Position numbers and translations under genes: made by a program
Notes under the pieces: model-generated
The model's database searches: none
What the model was told of the DNA's origin: nothing
What the model saw: only the letters and a program-made list of their open reading frames with translations
Shown: piece after piece, positions 1-22,978 of the stretch
Numbering within the stretch: position 1 is the first letter of the stretch
Layout of the letters: each line of letters starts with the position of its first letter
Assembly (NCBI GenBank): GCA_030562195.1
Contig: JAUJPP010000005.1
Coordinates: 5,328,826 to 5,392,825 of the forward strand
Source of the DNA: Nipponacmea schrenckii
Lineage: Eukaryota; Mollusca; Gastropoda; Lottiidae
Reading direction: 5' to 3'
DNA length: 64,000 bases

Positions 1-249
1 ATGTCGGAAGCATTAAGCTATGATGCAATCCTTCAAAAGAAGCCTGTTAAATTCTGCATCACCTCACTTCCGAATTCTTTTCTACCCGCTAAATAAATCT
101 TCTTTTCAACCATGTTTTTAAATATGTACAGTAACTTGGATGTCTTCCAATTCGATGACGAAGCCTTGGAATCATGAAATGGAAGTACGAACTTGGACAT
201 TCAAATGGTTATGTTTTTTTTCAAATTGTGAACACATACATTTGTTGTT

Positions 250-410
250 ATTTAAGTCCAAAAGGAAGGGAAGAAATAGGGGAGGGGAAGAAAGGGACAA
301 TAGGGGAGAGGGAGGGGGGGGGGGGGAAGCAAAGCGGTGGGGGTGGGAGAAAAAAGGAAGAAATAGGAATGAAGAGATGAGAGGGGAAGGAAGATGGGGA
401 AGGGAGGTTG
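250..410. repeat. purine-rich (GGGGA/GGAAG) low-complexity tract
   Basis: The plus strand is almost purely purine here, with runs of G up to about 14 at 312-326. The open frames across it on both strands are composition artefacts. The tract could form G-quadruplex or triplex DNA; nothing shows it is used. Confidence 0.8.
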
Positions 411-739
411 AAACACATTTTTCCAATTATAAGTTTTTTTTTCCATATATTTAATCATCGACATTTCTCTTCTGAGTTTTCTTTCTACCAAGTATAATTC
501 CAAGCCATACAACATAATACACCATTGCCTTCTGTTTATCTATCTACTAATTTTCTGTCTGTGTCCCTTTTTAATTTTGTCTTCTTTGTTTTTTTTTGTT
601 TTTTGTATTGATAGGTTACCTTAACTTCTTCTTAACTTGGGTGTAAAACTCCACTTTAATCCAATCCTAGTTCTTTGATTTGACTTTTTTTTTTAAGTTT
701 CTATGTCTCCAGTATTCAGGCATTAAGGTGATTTTTTGT

Positions 740-1075
740 GTTTTTGCCTAGCATCAAGATTGGTAATAGTTTGTGTCTTTGCTTAGTGCCTACTTTGGTT
801 GTATCTTTGCCAAGCACCTTGTTTGGTTGTGTCTTTGCCAAGCAACTTGTTTGGTTGTGTCTTTGCCAAGCAACTTGTTTGGTTGTGTCTTTGCCAAGCA
901 CCTTGTTTGGTTGTCTTTGCCAAATGCCATCTTCGGTTGTATCTTTGACTGGAACCAAACGTGATTATGTCTTCGCCTAGCGCCTAGTTTAGTTATTATC
1001 TTTGTCTCACACATTACATGGCTGTGTCCTTGCCCAGCGCCTAGTTTGGTTGTGTCTTCATCTGGCACCTAGTTA
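740..1075. repeat. 28-bp minisatellite
   Basis: About ten head-to-tail units of 28 bp, core TTTGCCAAGCAACTTGTTTG, near-perfect in the middle (790-920) and decayed at the edges. It lies just left of the last exon I can place in the RS-protein gene, so probably within an intron. Confidence 0.85.
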
Positions 1076-1107
1076 CCTGAAAGTCTAGAGAATAGAAGCT
1101 ACACTAC

Positions 1108-4100
1108 CTGGAAGTAACTGATTCCTTTGGGAATCTTGGTGGGGTTGTCTACCCATGGTTGATATTTAGATCGATCTGAAAAAATTACAAGAAGAAAGTC
1201 AAAAAGAAGCACTTGTTTAAAAGATGACCAAATAGATAAAAAAAACTCTTAAACCTTTGTAAGACTTTTTACGAATATCAGGAAATTGAAGGCAACCATT
1301 TTGGAATAATAAAACATTGTGAGTTTAACACGCTACTAGAGTATCATGGGTAATTTACCTGGACGTCTAGAAAAATCTGGCAAATCATCATCATCTTCTT
1401 TACCTTGATTTCTATTATCTATTAACAGATTAATATGGAAATACAATCAGGCTTGACTCAAATTTCAAATATCCATGGGCTGAATGTGAGACAGGACCAT
1501 GTCCTTGTGTATTGGACCTAATTCTGACCCATGTAAATAAGAGTCTATGTTTGTCTCTATGGGCTGAATGTTAGACAGGACCATGTCCTTGTGTATTGGA
1601 CCTAATTCTGACCCATGTAATAAGAGTCTATGTTTGTCTCTATGACTGAATGTTAGACAGGACCATGTCCTTGTGTATTGGACCTAATTCTGACCCATGT
1701 AAATTAAGGAGTCTATGTTTGTCTCTATGGGCTGAATGTTAGACAGGACCATGTCCTTGTATATTTACTATGCACTATCCGTGTCCCTTTTCAAAATCTA
1801 AATTTAATTACCTTTCTTACTGTTGTGTTTCTTTCTGCCTTGGTTTCTAACTGGACTTTTCGATGTCTTTCTCTCTCTACTTCTACTTCTTCTAGAGTTC
1901 TCTCCCCTATCTTCACGCTTTCCCTCAATTCGGTACCTGGATGTTTAAGAATTAATGACAATATTAGGACCTATATCACTGTTTAGAAACAAAGCTTTAG
2001 AATCAGGCTTGTTTACAATCTCATCAAAAGGGAGAATGGTGGTAATCAGTCGTTAACTGCACTTTATTGTAGTCGCTTATTGAAGGTGGGCTCTTATTAA
2101 AGATAGTCACCTCAGCAGGATATACTTGAAAGGTTACTCATAGAAGCAATTGTTCTAAGTCTTCAGATTTTCGCAAGCTAAGCAACCGAGAATAGAATCA
2201 ATGACCACCATTATTTGGATGTAACCAAGAAGTCTATAAAGGAAAATATCTGACCTGGCATCTTCAACATGTCGGTTAGACAAGTTATGGCGTAGGTCGT
2301 TAGGGTTACTGATGACTTTAGAATATCGTTGATCATCGTTTTTCAAATCTTGATATATCTTCTCATATCGTGGTTCAGTTCTCATATCCAATCTAAAATA
2401 CAAAGACAGACAATTTTCAATTTTCTCGGTGAACTTAAAGAAGCGCATCTCAAGGCACTGAGTTTCCATGACAACTACAGTGTTCTACAGATGTAACAAA
2501 ATTTCACACGTACTTGATTTCAGGGTGATGTCTTGGTGACGGTGTTCTTCGCCTTGTTAATGGTGAACGACGTCTTGGTGATGGTGAACGTTGTCTAGGT
2601 GATTGTGAACGTCGTCTAGGTGATACTGAAAGTCTAGATAAATGAAGATGACCATGTCTACAGAAAAGAAATTGAAATGAAATTAAATCTTCTTCATATA
2701 TTGGAAAAATTGATTATCAAATCAAATTTTACTCAGAAATCTGAAAGTTCATCTCTGCTGGGATGGAACCCTGGACATTCAGGTAAGTGAGCACGCATTT
2801 GACTCACCGAGACGCTATATCTTGCTCAGAATTTTAATATTCATAATCTATAGACAGTATAATATGATAAAGTAACGGCTTAATGAATGCCAACCGTTTC
2901 TTGAACGAAGTTGATATATTATAGAGTTACCAACCTTGAATCTTTTGAGTGACTAGTAGAGGGAGCCACTTTGATAATTCTTTTCTCAAATGTGGGTTCT
3001 TCTTCATAATGTGGCATGTCATCGAATCGAAAATATTTCAACTCAGGACGATCAAAAATGGGAAGTAATCCTGACTCCCGACTGTGTATCATATGGAACA
3101 GATGTGGATCAAAAACTTTCTGGACTGTGACAGAGGTGGATGCTGGGGCGTAAGGATTCCGTTGGATTCCTATGGTGATGTTCTCGTCAATTCTAAAATG
3201 ACCGTCATCCAATGTTCGGAACCGTTCATCCAAGGTCCTCTTTCGAACAATCAATGGTTCAATCTTACTGAGTCCACTTGTGTCTCGAATTATCTTCGGA
3301 CCATTGCTAGGTGATTTCGGAGCCAGTCTATCGGTGATTTTCCGATTAGAATAGTTTGGTGATCTTCTTGGTGATCTTCTTGGTGATCTTCTTGGTGATC
3401 ATTCTTGGTGATATTCTTGGTGAGTTAGAACGTGATCTTTGAAATTTTCGTGATTTTTCTTGATCCAAGCGACTATATCTCTCACCTGATAAATCAGGAC
3501 TACGATTAAATCTGTCTTCTCTTTTTCTAAAACAAAAAGAAATTTTCATGCAGAAAAACGTCTAGCAAAGAATCCAATAGTGAGATTCCCTTCGCCTTTC
3601 ATAGTACTTCTTGCAACTCAAACAGAAATGCAATAAACCAAGCACATCAAATTCATTAAGCAATTCAAAGCCCTTGACGGAATTACTGTAAAACAAAATC
3701 CATAATAAATATAAGTCTTTATGTCAAAGGGTCTGATTGGCTATATTCAATGGTGTAGGCCTACCTTCGAATCAAATGGCTGAATTCTGTGATGGGCCTA
3801 CAAACACTATTGGATTTTGTAGTCAAGACATACCGATACAACGAAGCTAGTAATAGTTTGACATTGTGAACATGGCACAAGAAAAATGGATTTTGTAGTC
3901 AAGGTAATGACACAGCTAGTAATTCCATGACATTGATGACCCTATCAGGTCTATTATTATTATTATTAATATAGATTTCTTACCTTGATGGAGATCTGGA
4001 CCTAGACCGTTGTTGTTTAACACTGGCATTTCTATGTCGGCCAGGTGGAGATAGACGTCTGCTAGGAGGTGACAGTTTTCTTACTGGGGACCTAGAAACA

Positions 4101-5087
4101 CGTCTACGAGGGGAGGAGGATAATATACCTTTATCTTTGATGGGGGACCGAGATAAACGTTGGCATGGCGACCGTTGTTGTCTGAGTGGGGATCTAGATA
4201 CTCGCCTTTTAGGTGAACGTAACGGTTTTCTATTTACTGGTGACCTCAGCTCGCGTCTACGGGGTGAACGTGATCCTTTCCTTCCTGGGGATTTTCTATC
4301 TATTTTCGTTGACGACTTTCTATAAGGAGACCTTGACCTTCGTCTGTATGGTGATCTTGATTTACGTCTGTCAGGGCTACGACTTCGTCTTCTAATTGGT
4401 GAAGGAGAAAATCTAAATTTCATAAAAAAAACATTAAGCCTGTCACTACATCTGAAAATGGTAGGCCTACAGTTACAGTTACGAGAGTGGGGGAGGGGAT
4501 AGAAGAATTGGGGAGGGGAAGTGGGGGGAGGGGAAGTGGAGAAAAGGGGGACGGGAAGTGGCGGAAGGGAGAATGTGGGAGCGGCGTACAAGTAGGCCTA
4601 CAGCTACTTTTCATCTGAAACAAGGTACATCTGATTAGAATAAAGATGGATGGGGACGATACAAAGATTTTAAGTCAGTAAGTGTAGAGGCTACTTGAGA
4701 TCGGAATTGATCCAAAAAAAAAAACATAAAGCATGCCATTTCTCTAGACATATTGCCCCATTGGGTCCTCTTATTAATTAGGGTCTAAGCCATGGGCAAG
4801 GGGCATGAGCGTTTCAAACAGCCTTAACTATAGTCAATAGAAATCAACCAAGGATCTCATCTTAAAACAGCATAGCAAACTATGAAATTATCCAGTTATC
4901 TGTTAGATTGCTTTTCCTAAAAATCCAATTACCGGTACCGTACTTTCATCCTTTTTGTGAAAAGACACCACGATTTTCCTTTAAAAAATCTTAATTTGTG
5001 AGGATGCTAGATTAGTAATGAAATCAGCAACAAGTCTAACCTTCGTCCATTCTTGTAATTATTTTGAAATCGTCCGGGATGAGGCAT
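1108..5087 (-). CDS. RS-rich nuclear protein, BCLAF1/THRAP3-like (3' end beyond window)
   Basis: Eight minus-strand exons join in phase: 5041-5087 (ATG at 5087, start MPHPGRFQNNYKNGRR), 3984-4412, 2935-3526, 2514-2657, 2255-2392, 1812-1936, 1359-1403 and 1108-1175, giving about 529 codons before the gene leaves the window on the left. Exon 2 and exon 4 are dense in SPRRR/SPxRR repeats, as in splicing-associated RS proteins. Exon 3 carries a non-repetitive conserved-looking block (IVRKRTLDERF, LDDGHFRIDENITIGIQRN). Exon 5 reads SKVISNPNDLRHNLSNRHVE. The last visible exon reads KYQPWVDNPTKIPKGISYFQ, the kind of short tryptophan/KGxxYF block seen near the end of BCLAF1/THRAP3-type proteins. Expected role by family: nuclear mRNA processing. 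Exon 3 holds a one-base insertion near 3401 that breaks the frame inside an SPRR repeat. The RS character is certain; the family name is a guess from composition and block order. Confidence 0.7.
1478..1770. repeat. about 84-bp tandem repeat, 3-4 copies
   Basis: Consecutive copies of a unit containing GACAGGACCATGTCCTTGTG, each ending with a run like GAGTCTATGTTTGTCTCTAT. Copies differ by a few bases and small indels. It sits in the intron between exons 1812-1936 and 1359-1403 of the RS-protein gene. Confidence 0.9.
2745..2822 (-). mobile_element. tRNA-derived SINE head fragment
   Basis: Read on the minus strand, this segment resembles the tRNA-like head of the SINE at 20205-20515: an A-box-like stretch, then a B-box-like CCAGGGTTCCATCCCAGC. 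The rest of the element is missing. It lies in an intron of the RS-protein gene. Confidence 0.55.
4476..4585 (+). other. G-quadruplex-prone G-rich tract in first intron of RS gene
   Basis: The plus strand holds several runs of four to six G in close series; 4510-4533 alone fits four G-runs of at least four with 1-4 base loops. It lies between exon 1 (5041-5087) and exon 2 (3984-4412) of the minus-strand RS gene, so the G-rich strand is the template strand. Structure is predicted from sequence only. Confidence 0.6.
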
Positions 5088-5999
5088 TTTAGGGCTTTCA
5101 AAGCTAATTTTATTAACGCTTGATGGTTTCACATTTTTTTAGAAGCCATTTTCTTTTAGTGTCCTTGACCCTAGCTAATCATTGATACTTATATGGTTAA
5201 AGGGAGAAAACTCGATTTATTGAGTTGACTTGTACTCCAGACAACAGTTAATTTCTGTTTTTTTCTATAGACTTTTATTACATAGGAAATTTTATTAGCG
5301 TTTTACTTTGGTTTTCTTCATTTTGTTCACTTTTGTATTAACTTATAAGGCATCGCGTTGCTATGGGTTATATTCTAGTGGGTTCTCCACTCTTGTACTA
5401 TTGTCTGTTTATGGAAACACCAGGCGTCACCTAACTGGGTTATATTCTAGAGGGTGTTCCATTGTTCTTTAGCCCGTTTTTGGAAACACCTGACCCTAGT
5501 AAAGGGTGGTCCCCTGATCTGTTGGTATAAGCTTACATATTTCATGTTTTAAAATGCGGTATTCCATGGACAAAATTTCACAAAATATTACCAAAATGGC
5601 CGTAGTAAAAAGAAGACACCCTGGTTTAAAACCTGTGATAAAATTTTATTTACATCAAATGAGACAATACCAGATTCAATCACACTACAATAATGTTAAA
5701 AAATAAACTTTAAGTTAGTATACAATTAAATGCATTCCAATGTACACTAGATCTTTTCAAGAGCAAGCGGCAAGGATGACATCTTGTTGTTTCAAAGGTA
5801 TTGGGAGTTTTGGCCTTTGATACTTCCAGTTAATATTCTTCTATCTACAATGATGTAGACAGCAAAAACCTTTGAAACAACAACATGAAGCACTGCTTAC
5901 TTTAATACCCCTAACTTTATTTTGATTTCAATTATACCCTTTTAATTAATATCACAAACACAAACATCAATAGGAAAAACTCCATCTTTACAATGTTAA
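5088..5999. other. intergenic stretch upstream of RS gene; no gene seen
   Basis: No coding exon is visible. It presumably holds the promoter of the minus-strand RS gene near 5090-5300. There is a two-copy imperfect direct repeat of about 75 bp (5360-5510, sharing GGTTATATTCTAG and GGAAACACC) and a perfect 16-bp inverted repeat (5784-5799 with 5868-5883). Confidence 0.6.
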
Positions 6000-6600
6000 G
6001 TTACAACAAACTTCATCTTATACATCTTCACAATGTCAAGTTATTACAAACTTCATCTTATACATCTTCACAATGTTAAGTTATTACAAACTTCATCTTA
6101 TACATCTTCACAATGTCAAGTTATTACAAACTTCATCTTATACATCTTCACAATTAGTTATTACCAACTTCATCTTATACATCTTACAATGTCAAGTTAT
6201 TACAAACTTCATCTTATATATCTTCACAATGTCAAGTTATTACACAACTTCATCTTATATACTCTTCACAATGTCAAGTTATTACAAACTTCATCTTATA
6301 TATCTTCACAATGTCAAGTTATTACAAACTTCATCTTATACATCTTCACAATGTCAAGTTATTACAAACTTCATCTTATATATCTTCACAATGTCAAGTT
6401 ATTACACACTTCATCTTATATATCTTTACAATGTCAAGTTATTACAAACTTCATCTTATATATCTTCACAATGTCAAGTTATTACAAACTTCATCTTATA
6501 ATCTTACAATTCAAGTATTACAACTTCATCTATAATCTTCACAATGTCAAGTATTACACTTCATCTTATAATCTTCACAATTTGAAGATAAATTTACATA
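5995..6600. repeat. 40-bp minisatellite (CAATGTCAAG family), about 14 copies
   Basis: Strict 40-bp period at the left (CAATGTCAAG at 6031, 6111, with one-base variants at 6071), each unit also holding TATTACAAACTTCATCTTAT. Toward 6500-6600 units shorten and lose bases. Long open frames here simply translate the repeat. The same unit recurs at 18265-18720, 34950-35155, 31440-31620 (decayed) and 55230-55310. Confidence 0.95.
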
Positions 6601-7199
6601 CAAAAATGTAAGAAAAATTATCCAGACAAAAAATAAGAAAAACCTGATTCATATTGAATCATTCATATCATTGTACAAACATTAAAATTATGAAATCTTT
6701 AATTAATTATTAAAAAGTTCGTAAAGAAAATAATTTAAACATTCAATATCATTATAGATTCAAAACATTTTTTTGGGTCTTTTTTCATGTATATGAAGAA
6801 CACTTATAGCATCTATTCCCACCATTCTGATTTCCCAGTCTTTGATTTTTACTGGAATTACAGGAACTATATCAGAAATGGTGCCAATAGAACCCTCTAA
6901 TAGTGTCCCACAACATTTACAAGGGATTGGAAAAAAAAACTTTTTGAAGCCCTAATTCATTCACAATAATAAATCACATACTGAAAAAATATCAAACTTT
7001 CATAAAGCTTAAACCACTGACTAGATCTTGTCTTTAGACCGGGGAAAATTACCTCCCTTACTTATTGACCATCTCAATAGCAGAATGGCATCAGGTTGTA
7101 CAGTCTACAGATTTAAGAGTAACACAGCACAAAGAGGCATCTGGTCATTACATAACCTTCAGGGAAAACAATTTAGGTTCAAGAGGATCTGTTTTATAG
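6601..7199. other. AT-rich intergenic stretch; nothing recognised
   Basis: No exon, RNA gene or clear repeat unit is seen here, apart from short matches to dispersed repeats around 6800-6870 (CCACCATTCTGAT and a partly inverted partner). Confidence 0.5.
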
Positions 7200-7204
7200 T
7201 TGGT

Positions 7205-7480
7205 TCTCATCCAAACCTCTTGGCATTGATTATACAAGGATAACAACTTAGATTCTCCAGCATGTCCTGGGCCTAAACCTCTTGGTATTGAATTTACAAG
7301 GATAACAACTTAGGTTCACCAGCTGCTCCTTGGCCTAAACCTCTTGGTATTGAATTTACAAGGATAACAACTTAGGTTCTCCAGCTGCTCCTTGGCCTAA
7401 ACCTCTTGGCATTGATTATACAAGGATAACAACTTAGGTTCACCAGCTGGTCCTGGGCCTAACCCTCTTGGCATTCATCT
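7205..7480 (-). repeat. about 64-bp tandem repeat of a dispersed GGATAACAACTTAGG element
   Basis: Four copies of a unit containing ACAAGGATAACAACTTAGGTT followed by CAGCTGxTCCTxGGCC and CCTCTTGG. Related single or multiple copies occur at 8455-8560 and, inverted, at 19480-19860 and 38810-38945, so this is a tandem expansion of a dispersed repeat, not a unique satellite. Confidence 0.85.
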
Positions 7481-7984
7481 TTCCTGGATTATTTGTACTC
7501 ATTTAAAGCTGGATTGATGAAAAACATTACTAGCAGCTTACTTCTATCACTCATAGAGGATATTTTATAAAAACTAATATACCGGTACTAATAATTAATA
7601 TATCGCCCTCATGTATATCAAATATTAATCTTTGGATTTCAGGTTTCTATTTGGGGTTCGGTTCATTATATTAATATACTTCAATCTTAAAGCATTTCTT
7701 TTGGTATTTTATGTTATTTGACAGGGTTCATTTATAATTTTATATATTTCAAAGCGTGTCCTTTGGTATTTCATTTATTTGACGAAGAAATAAGCAGCTG
7801 GAATATTTTAACGTTGTCTTATAGACCAGTTTATTTTGAGCAGGAACAGTCAGATAACAAAACAAGTTATGCAAAAAATGATTGGAAACATACACCATCA
7901 TTTTGAATGATGATGATTTGATTTTAAAAATACAACTTAATAATGAATGATTTAATTAATGGTTTTTTAATCGAAAGCTAACTA

Positions 7985-8231
7985 TGTCTTGAAGTTAGTA
8001 TTTTTCATTTTGATCAAACTATGCCTTGATTTTAGATTTTTATAAAAGAACTATGCCTTGAATTTAATTTTAATATTTGAGTAATATTTATTTTTAAACA
8101 GAACTATGCCTTTAAATTAATCAGATTTTTATAAAAGTAACTATGCCTTGAATTTAATTTTAAATATTTGAGTAATATTTATTTTTAAACCGAACTATGC
8201 CTTTAAATTAATTTTATTTTTATAAAAGAAA

Positions 8232-8245
<14 letters not shown>
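7985..8245. repeat. AT-rich tandem repeat with AACTATGCCTT motif
   Basis: Five or six copies of AACTATGCCTTGAATTT-like units spaced about 30-65 bp. The array runs into the stop codon end of the PHTF gene: the final codons of PHTF (ending KFKA, stop at 8232) are the complement of one such unit, so the array may have grown from the 3' end of the gene. Confidence 0.8.
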
Positions 8246-19302
<11,057 letters not shown>

Positions 19303-19439
19303 AACTTGCCCACCACTATCTTAATGGCCTTCTTTTTAATTGTCTTCTATTAGAAAAACTATTTTCTTTCAACTTTACTTTTAAAATGTCTGTTCCTATA
19401 AAAGAAAAAGCAAAACAGATGAAACTGCAGATAAATCAT

Positions 19440-19900
19440 ACAAAACTTAGGTGATCGTGTTCCTTAACTCCACCCAGCTGTAAGTGGGTATAGATAGACC
19501 AGTGAAAATAAAAATCCAAGAGATGTATGCAAGGATCAGCTAGTAGAAAGGATCCTTAACTGTGAACCTAAAGTTGTTTTCCATGTTAAATAAAAACAAT
19601 GCCAAATTGTTTGGCCAAGGACCAGCTGGTACAAAGGATCCTTAACTGTGAACCTAAGTTATTATCCTTGTAAAATCATTGCCAAGATGTTTAACCAAGG
19701 ATCAGCTTGTAGAAAGGATCCCTAACTGCGAATCTATGTAGAAAGGATCCCTAACTGCGAATCTATGTAGAAAGGATCCCTAACTGCGAATCTATGTAGA
19801 AAGGATCCCTAACTGCGAATCTATGTAGAAAGGATCCCTAACTGCGAATCTATATATCCTTGTAAATTCAACACCAACTTTTGGTAAAAAGGTTTGGCCA
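19440..19900 (+). repeat. dispersed repeat with 27-bp internal expansion
   Basis: Starts with CACCCAGCTGTAAGTGGGTA, then copies of AACCAAGGACCAGCTxGTAGAAAGGATCC; from 19700 to 19860 a 27-bp unit (TAGAAAGGATCCCTAACTGC) repeats six times almost perfectly. The same dispersed element lies at 38810-38945 and inverted at 7205-7480 and 8455-8560. Confidence 0.85.
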
Positions 19901-20204
19901 AGGATCAGTGTTAGTAAAGATTCTTTGTGAATCTAAGTTGTTATTCAAACAATATATTATTGTATCTTTCTTTCAATGATAAGAGCTTATCAATATGTAA
20001 ATTGAGATTTGTATGTATATGGAAAACCTAGTATATTAAAAATAAACATTGCCATGGTTACGTGATTATATATAATGTTAGATGTATTACACAAGTATGG
20101 TTTTGTTTCAATCACACAAAAGTCATATAACATTTTATTGTTTATCAGATTTCATTTCAAGTGGCAGTCTCAGACAAATTACAGGGTATATTGTCAAATT
20201 TGCA
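19901..20204. other. upstream region of PHTF; nothing recognised
   Basis: AT-rich sequence without visible exons. The PHTF promoter should lie somewhere between 19303 and about 20200, but repeats fill much of this interval. Confidence 0.4.
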
Positions 20205-20518
20205 TGAATGAATGGAGTTTTACATCCTACTTCTAATGGGTTAATGAAGGCAGGCAATGCCATGCAGCGAAATTTTACTAGGACAGTGGCATAAGCCTAC
20301 TCTTTTTGCGATTTTATACTGTCAAGTCATCAGTAATGTGCCTGTAGCACACGGGGCCTCGGTTTGTCCCATCAAAATGACTAGATGCTTTTCCAAGATG
20401 CCCTCCAACCTGCATCACTGACAGTGGGAAACCCAGTTGTAAAATCTGAAAATTCATCTTAACCTTTGCACTGGTAATCCAGCAAGCATGTAAGTCACAG
20501 AGTCACCACGGCTCCCAA
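20205..20518 (-). mobile_element. near-full-length tRNA-derived SINE (about 310 bp)
   Basis: The most complete copy in the window. Minus-strand order: a tRNA-like head near 20515 (GGGAGCCGTGGTGACTCTGT), body (GATGCAGGTTGGAGGGCATC, AGGCTTATGCCACTGTCCTA), and a tail ending GTAAAACTCCATTCATTCAT near 20205. Tail-only or partial relatives are scattered through the window and tandemly amplified at 18945-19180, 24262-24690 and 31915-32400. Confidence 0.75.
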
Positions 20519-21424
20519 GCCATTGTTCTAAAACTCTTATCAAGAATCAATACAACCTTCAAATACCCTACCATTTTAAACCAACGCAAAATACAGCTTC
20601 TAGTATTTATCAATACTATTTGTACATGATAACATGCCACCTTGAAGCTAAAAATATTCCTGAGATTTAAAAAATAGATAGTCTATTTTGATGCAGACGG
20701 TAAAAACAGGTGGCCATGTTAGTTAGTCTTAACTACAATATGAATCTGCCAATAAACATGAATAATACTATAAGAAGGCTATTATTTCACCTTTGATGTC
20801 GACGAAGATTATTTCATATATTAACCTGTGGACGAATCTATCGGAAAAACAAGGTTAATAGTAAAAAAGAAACATAGTTTACCTTGGATTGTAAGTTAGA
20901 TATAGACCTCGGACAAGCCCTCGACATTATTTCGAATATTAACCTCGTATCGGTCTATATCTTATACGTATATGAATTGAAATATTGCCTAAATTAAAGA
21001 GAAGTAGTATATCCATAATAGTGTTATATATATAATATTCCAACTACTTCTAAATGTCATATAAATAAAACTATTTAAAGAGACTCCAGCTTTTTTTATT
21101 TATCCAAATCGAATCTGGATTTGATTTTTGAGTACCAACATGAGGTTCAAATCAAATAATCTTAAAAAAACATATTGAGATAGGATCAGCAATGGTGGAA
21201 AAAGATGGTTTCAATGCCGTTGCTTCCGGGATGTAACAGATGTAAAGTGTATTGTAAGGTTATGTACCTTGTTATTAACATAACATAAATAACATAATTT
21301 ATTCCCTTATGTTCCTTGTTATAAGTCACATCTGGTTGCAACTATTATTTATAATGTTTTACCAGTACTTGTTGATATTATCTTCATATTTTTATTTAAA
21401 GAGAATATAAAGAGGTTTTATAAA
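20519..21424. other. intergenic AT-rich stretch; nothing recognised
   Basis: No exon, RNA gene or clear repeat. Around 20800-20960 two stretches share a GACGAAGATTATTTCATATA / ATTTCGAATATTAACCTCG pattern, perhaps a decayed repeat. Confidence 0.4.
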
Positions 21425-21450
21425 TTGTGGGCACTGATAGCATCAATTTA

Positions 21451-21612
21451 CACCATTCCAATTTTAATCTGTTGTTGTCTGTGGTTCCTGCATTTCCAGG
21501 AACTATTAGATAATCTGATCTTTTATAAGACATTTGGTGATATTGACACCATAAAATGCTTAGTTTTAGTGGAAGTTTGGAATCACAGACATCTGATTGA
21601 AAATTGGAATGG
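21451..21612. mobile_element. 162-bp MITE-like element with inverted ends
   Basis: Left end CACCATTCCAATTTTAATC pairs with the right end GATTGAAAATTGGAATGGG. Right-half relatives lie at 44195-44265 (CAGACATCTGATTGAAAATT) and a left-half relative at 62205-62250. To the right (21612-21735) the end sequence GGAATGGTAAAAATT is expanded in tandem four or five times. Confidence 0.7.
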
Positions 21613-22978
21613 GTAAAAATTGGAATGGTGAAATTTATAACGATAAAAATTTGAAAAAATTGGAATGGTAAAAATTGGAATGGTGAAATTTAGAATGTAA
21701 AAAATTTGAAAAAAATGGAATGGTAAAAATCAATGCTATAAGTATCCTGATAGGCCTAGTTCAAAAAATAATTTCAAATCTCATTTTAATCTTAATGAAT
21801 TTATTTAAAAATCCTATTCACTTAATTTTAATTGAAATACTAAGTACCGGTAGTATATAGTTTAAAAGTTAAGTCAACTTAAAGACAAGGCTTATTTTGT
21901 TTTTAACAATTTTTTGTCTCCACCCATATCAAATAACAATGATTATTGTTTATAGGCCTAATGACTCAAAAATAAACACTAAGTTACAGTGATATATTTA
22001 AATAGCCTTATTATTGGCTTCCTATTAGAATTGTCTTATAGAAATCTCCTGAACATACAGTTCACTTACTACTTATAAACTCATAAATTACCGTTTGGGT
22101 AAATTAACTTTTATTTCCATTCCTAAATAACCTGATGAGTATTGTGTATCTGAAACTTATGTCAGCAGCTATATAGCCTACTATTGTATAGTGTCTATAA
22201 ATAGCTAGAACGATAATCTACCTGCACATGGACAATCTCAAACAAAAATATTCAATCTATATTTTTCACATGATACCTTCAGTCAAAAGAGATCTACATC
22301 TTCCTGGTTTTGATTGTTCATTCACTACATTTCCATCAATTCAATGTCCTTTATCGAAATTAATTCCAAAACATAACAAAGGCAAAACGATGTCAGAATT
22401 CCACCTCAATTATTGCATTTTCTATGAGTATTTTTAAGACCCCAGAGAAAATCTTTGCCCCTACATGATCCGAGGGGAATCTATCGTCTGCATAGACCAG
22501 GCCAGAATAAAATTGCACTTACCGATTGTATTTAAAACGACAACTATTATATCCAAGGTTTTTTTTTTATTTTCCTCCTTTACGTCAAACAAAATTTCAT
22601 AACCTTGACCTTTTAACATTATTTGTTTCGAACAACAAGACACTTTTACTTTGCCAATTTTTTTTTATTGAAAATTAATTCTCAATTAAACACAAAACTT
22701 AATAATTTCATTTGATTTTACTCTTATCTTCGTAATTAGGGCTAAATTCAAACATACATTGGTGTTAACCAGCAGTGCTACAGTCGTTTTAGTAGAACAG
22801 TTGAAAGGAGTCAAAAATATTAGTTGTCTGAGTCCGTCTGTCGCGAGTATTGTTTACATCCGTTCTAAAGAATGATTTGACAGTTTGAAAAATTTAATAA
22901 CATTCACCGCAAGATTACCTGTATTTTTTGTGTTAAGTCGAACAAGAATAAGAGGGAAAGAATTCACTTATATTTAAG

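Noticed and set aside
140..515. Overlapping frames on both strands rich in Gly/Arg/Glu or Pro/Ser/Leu
   Set aside because: They are products of the purine-rich low-complexity tract.
5995..6600. Regular short repeats that might suggest a CRISPR array
   Set aside because: Units are contiguous with no unique spacers, and the genome is eukaryotic; it is a minisatellite.
6033..6611. 192-codon open frame (repeated NVKLLQTSSYISSQCQ)
   Set aside because: It is the translation of the 40-bp minisatellite; three phases are open and the peptide repeats with the DNA.
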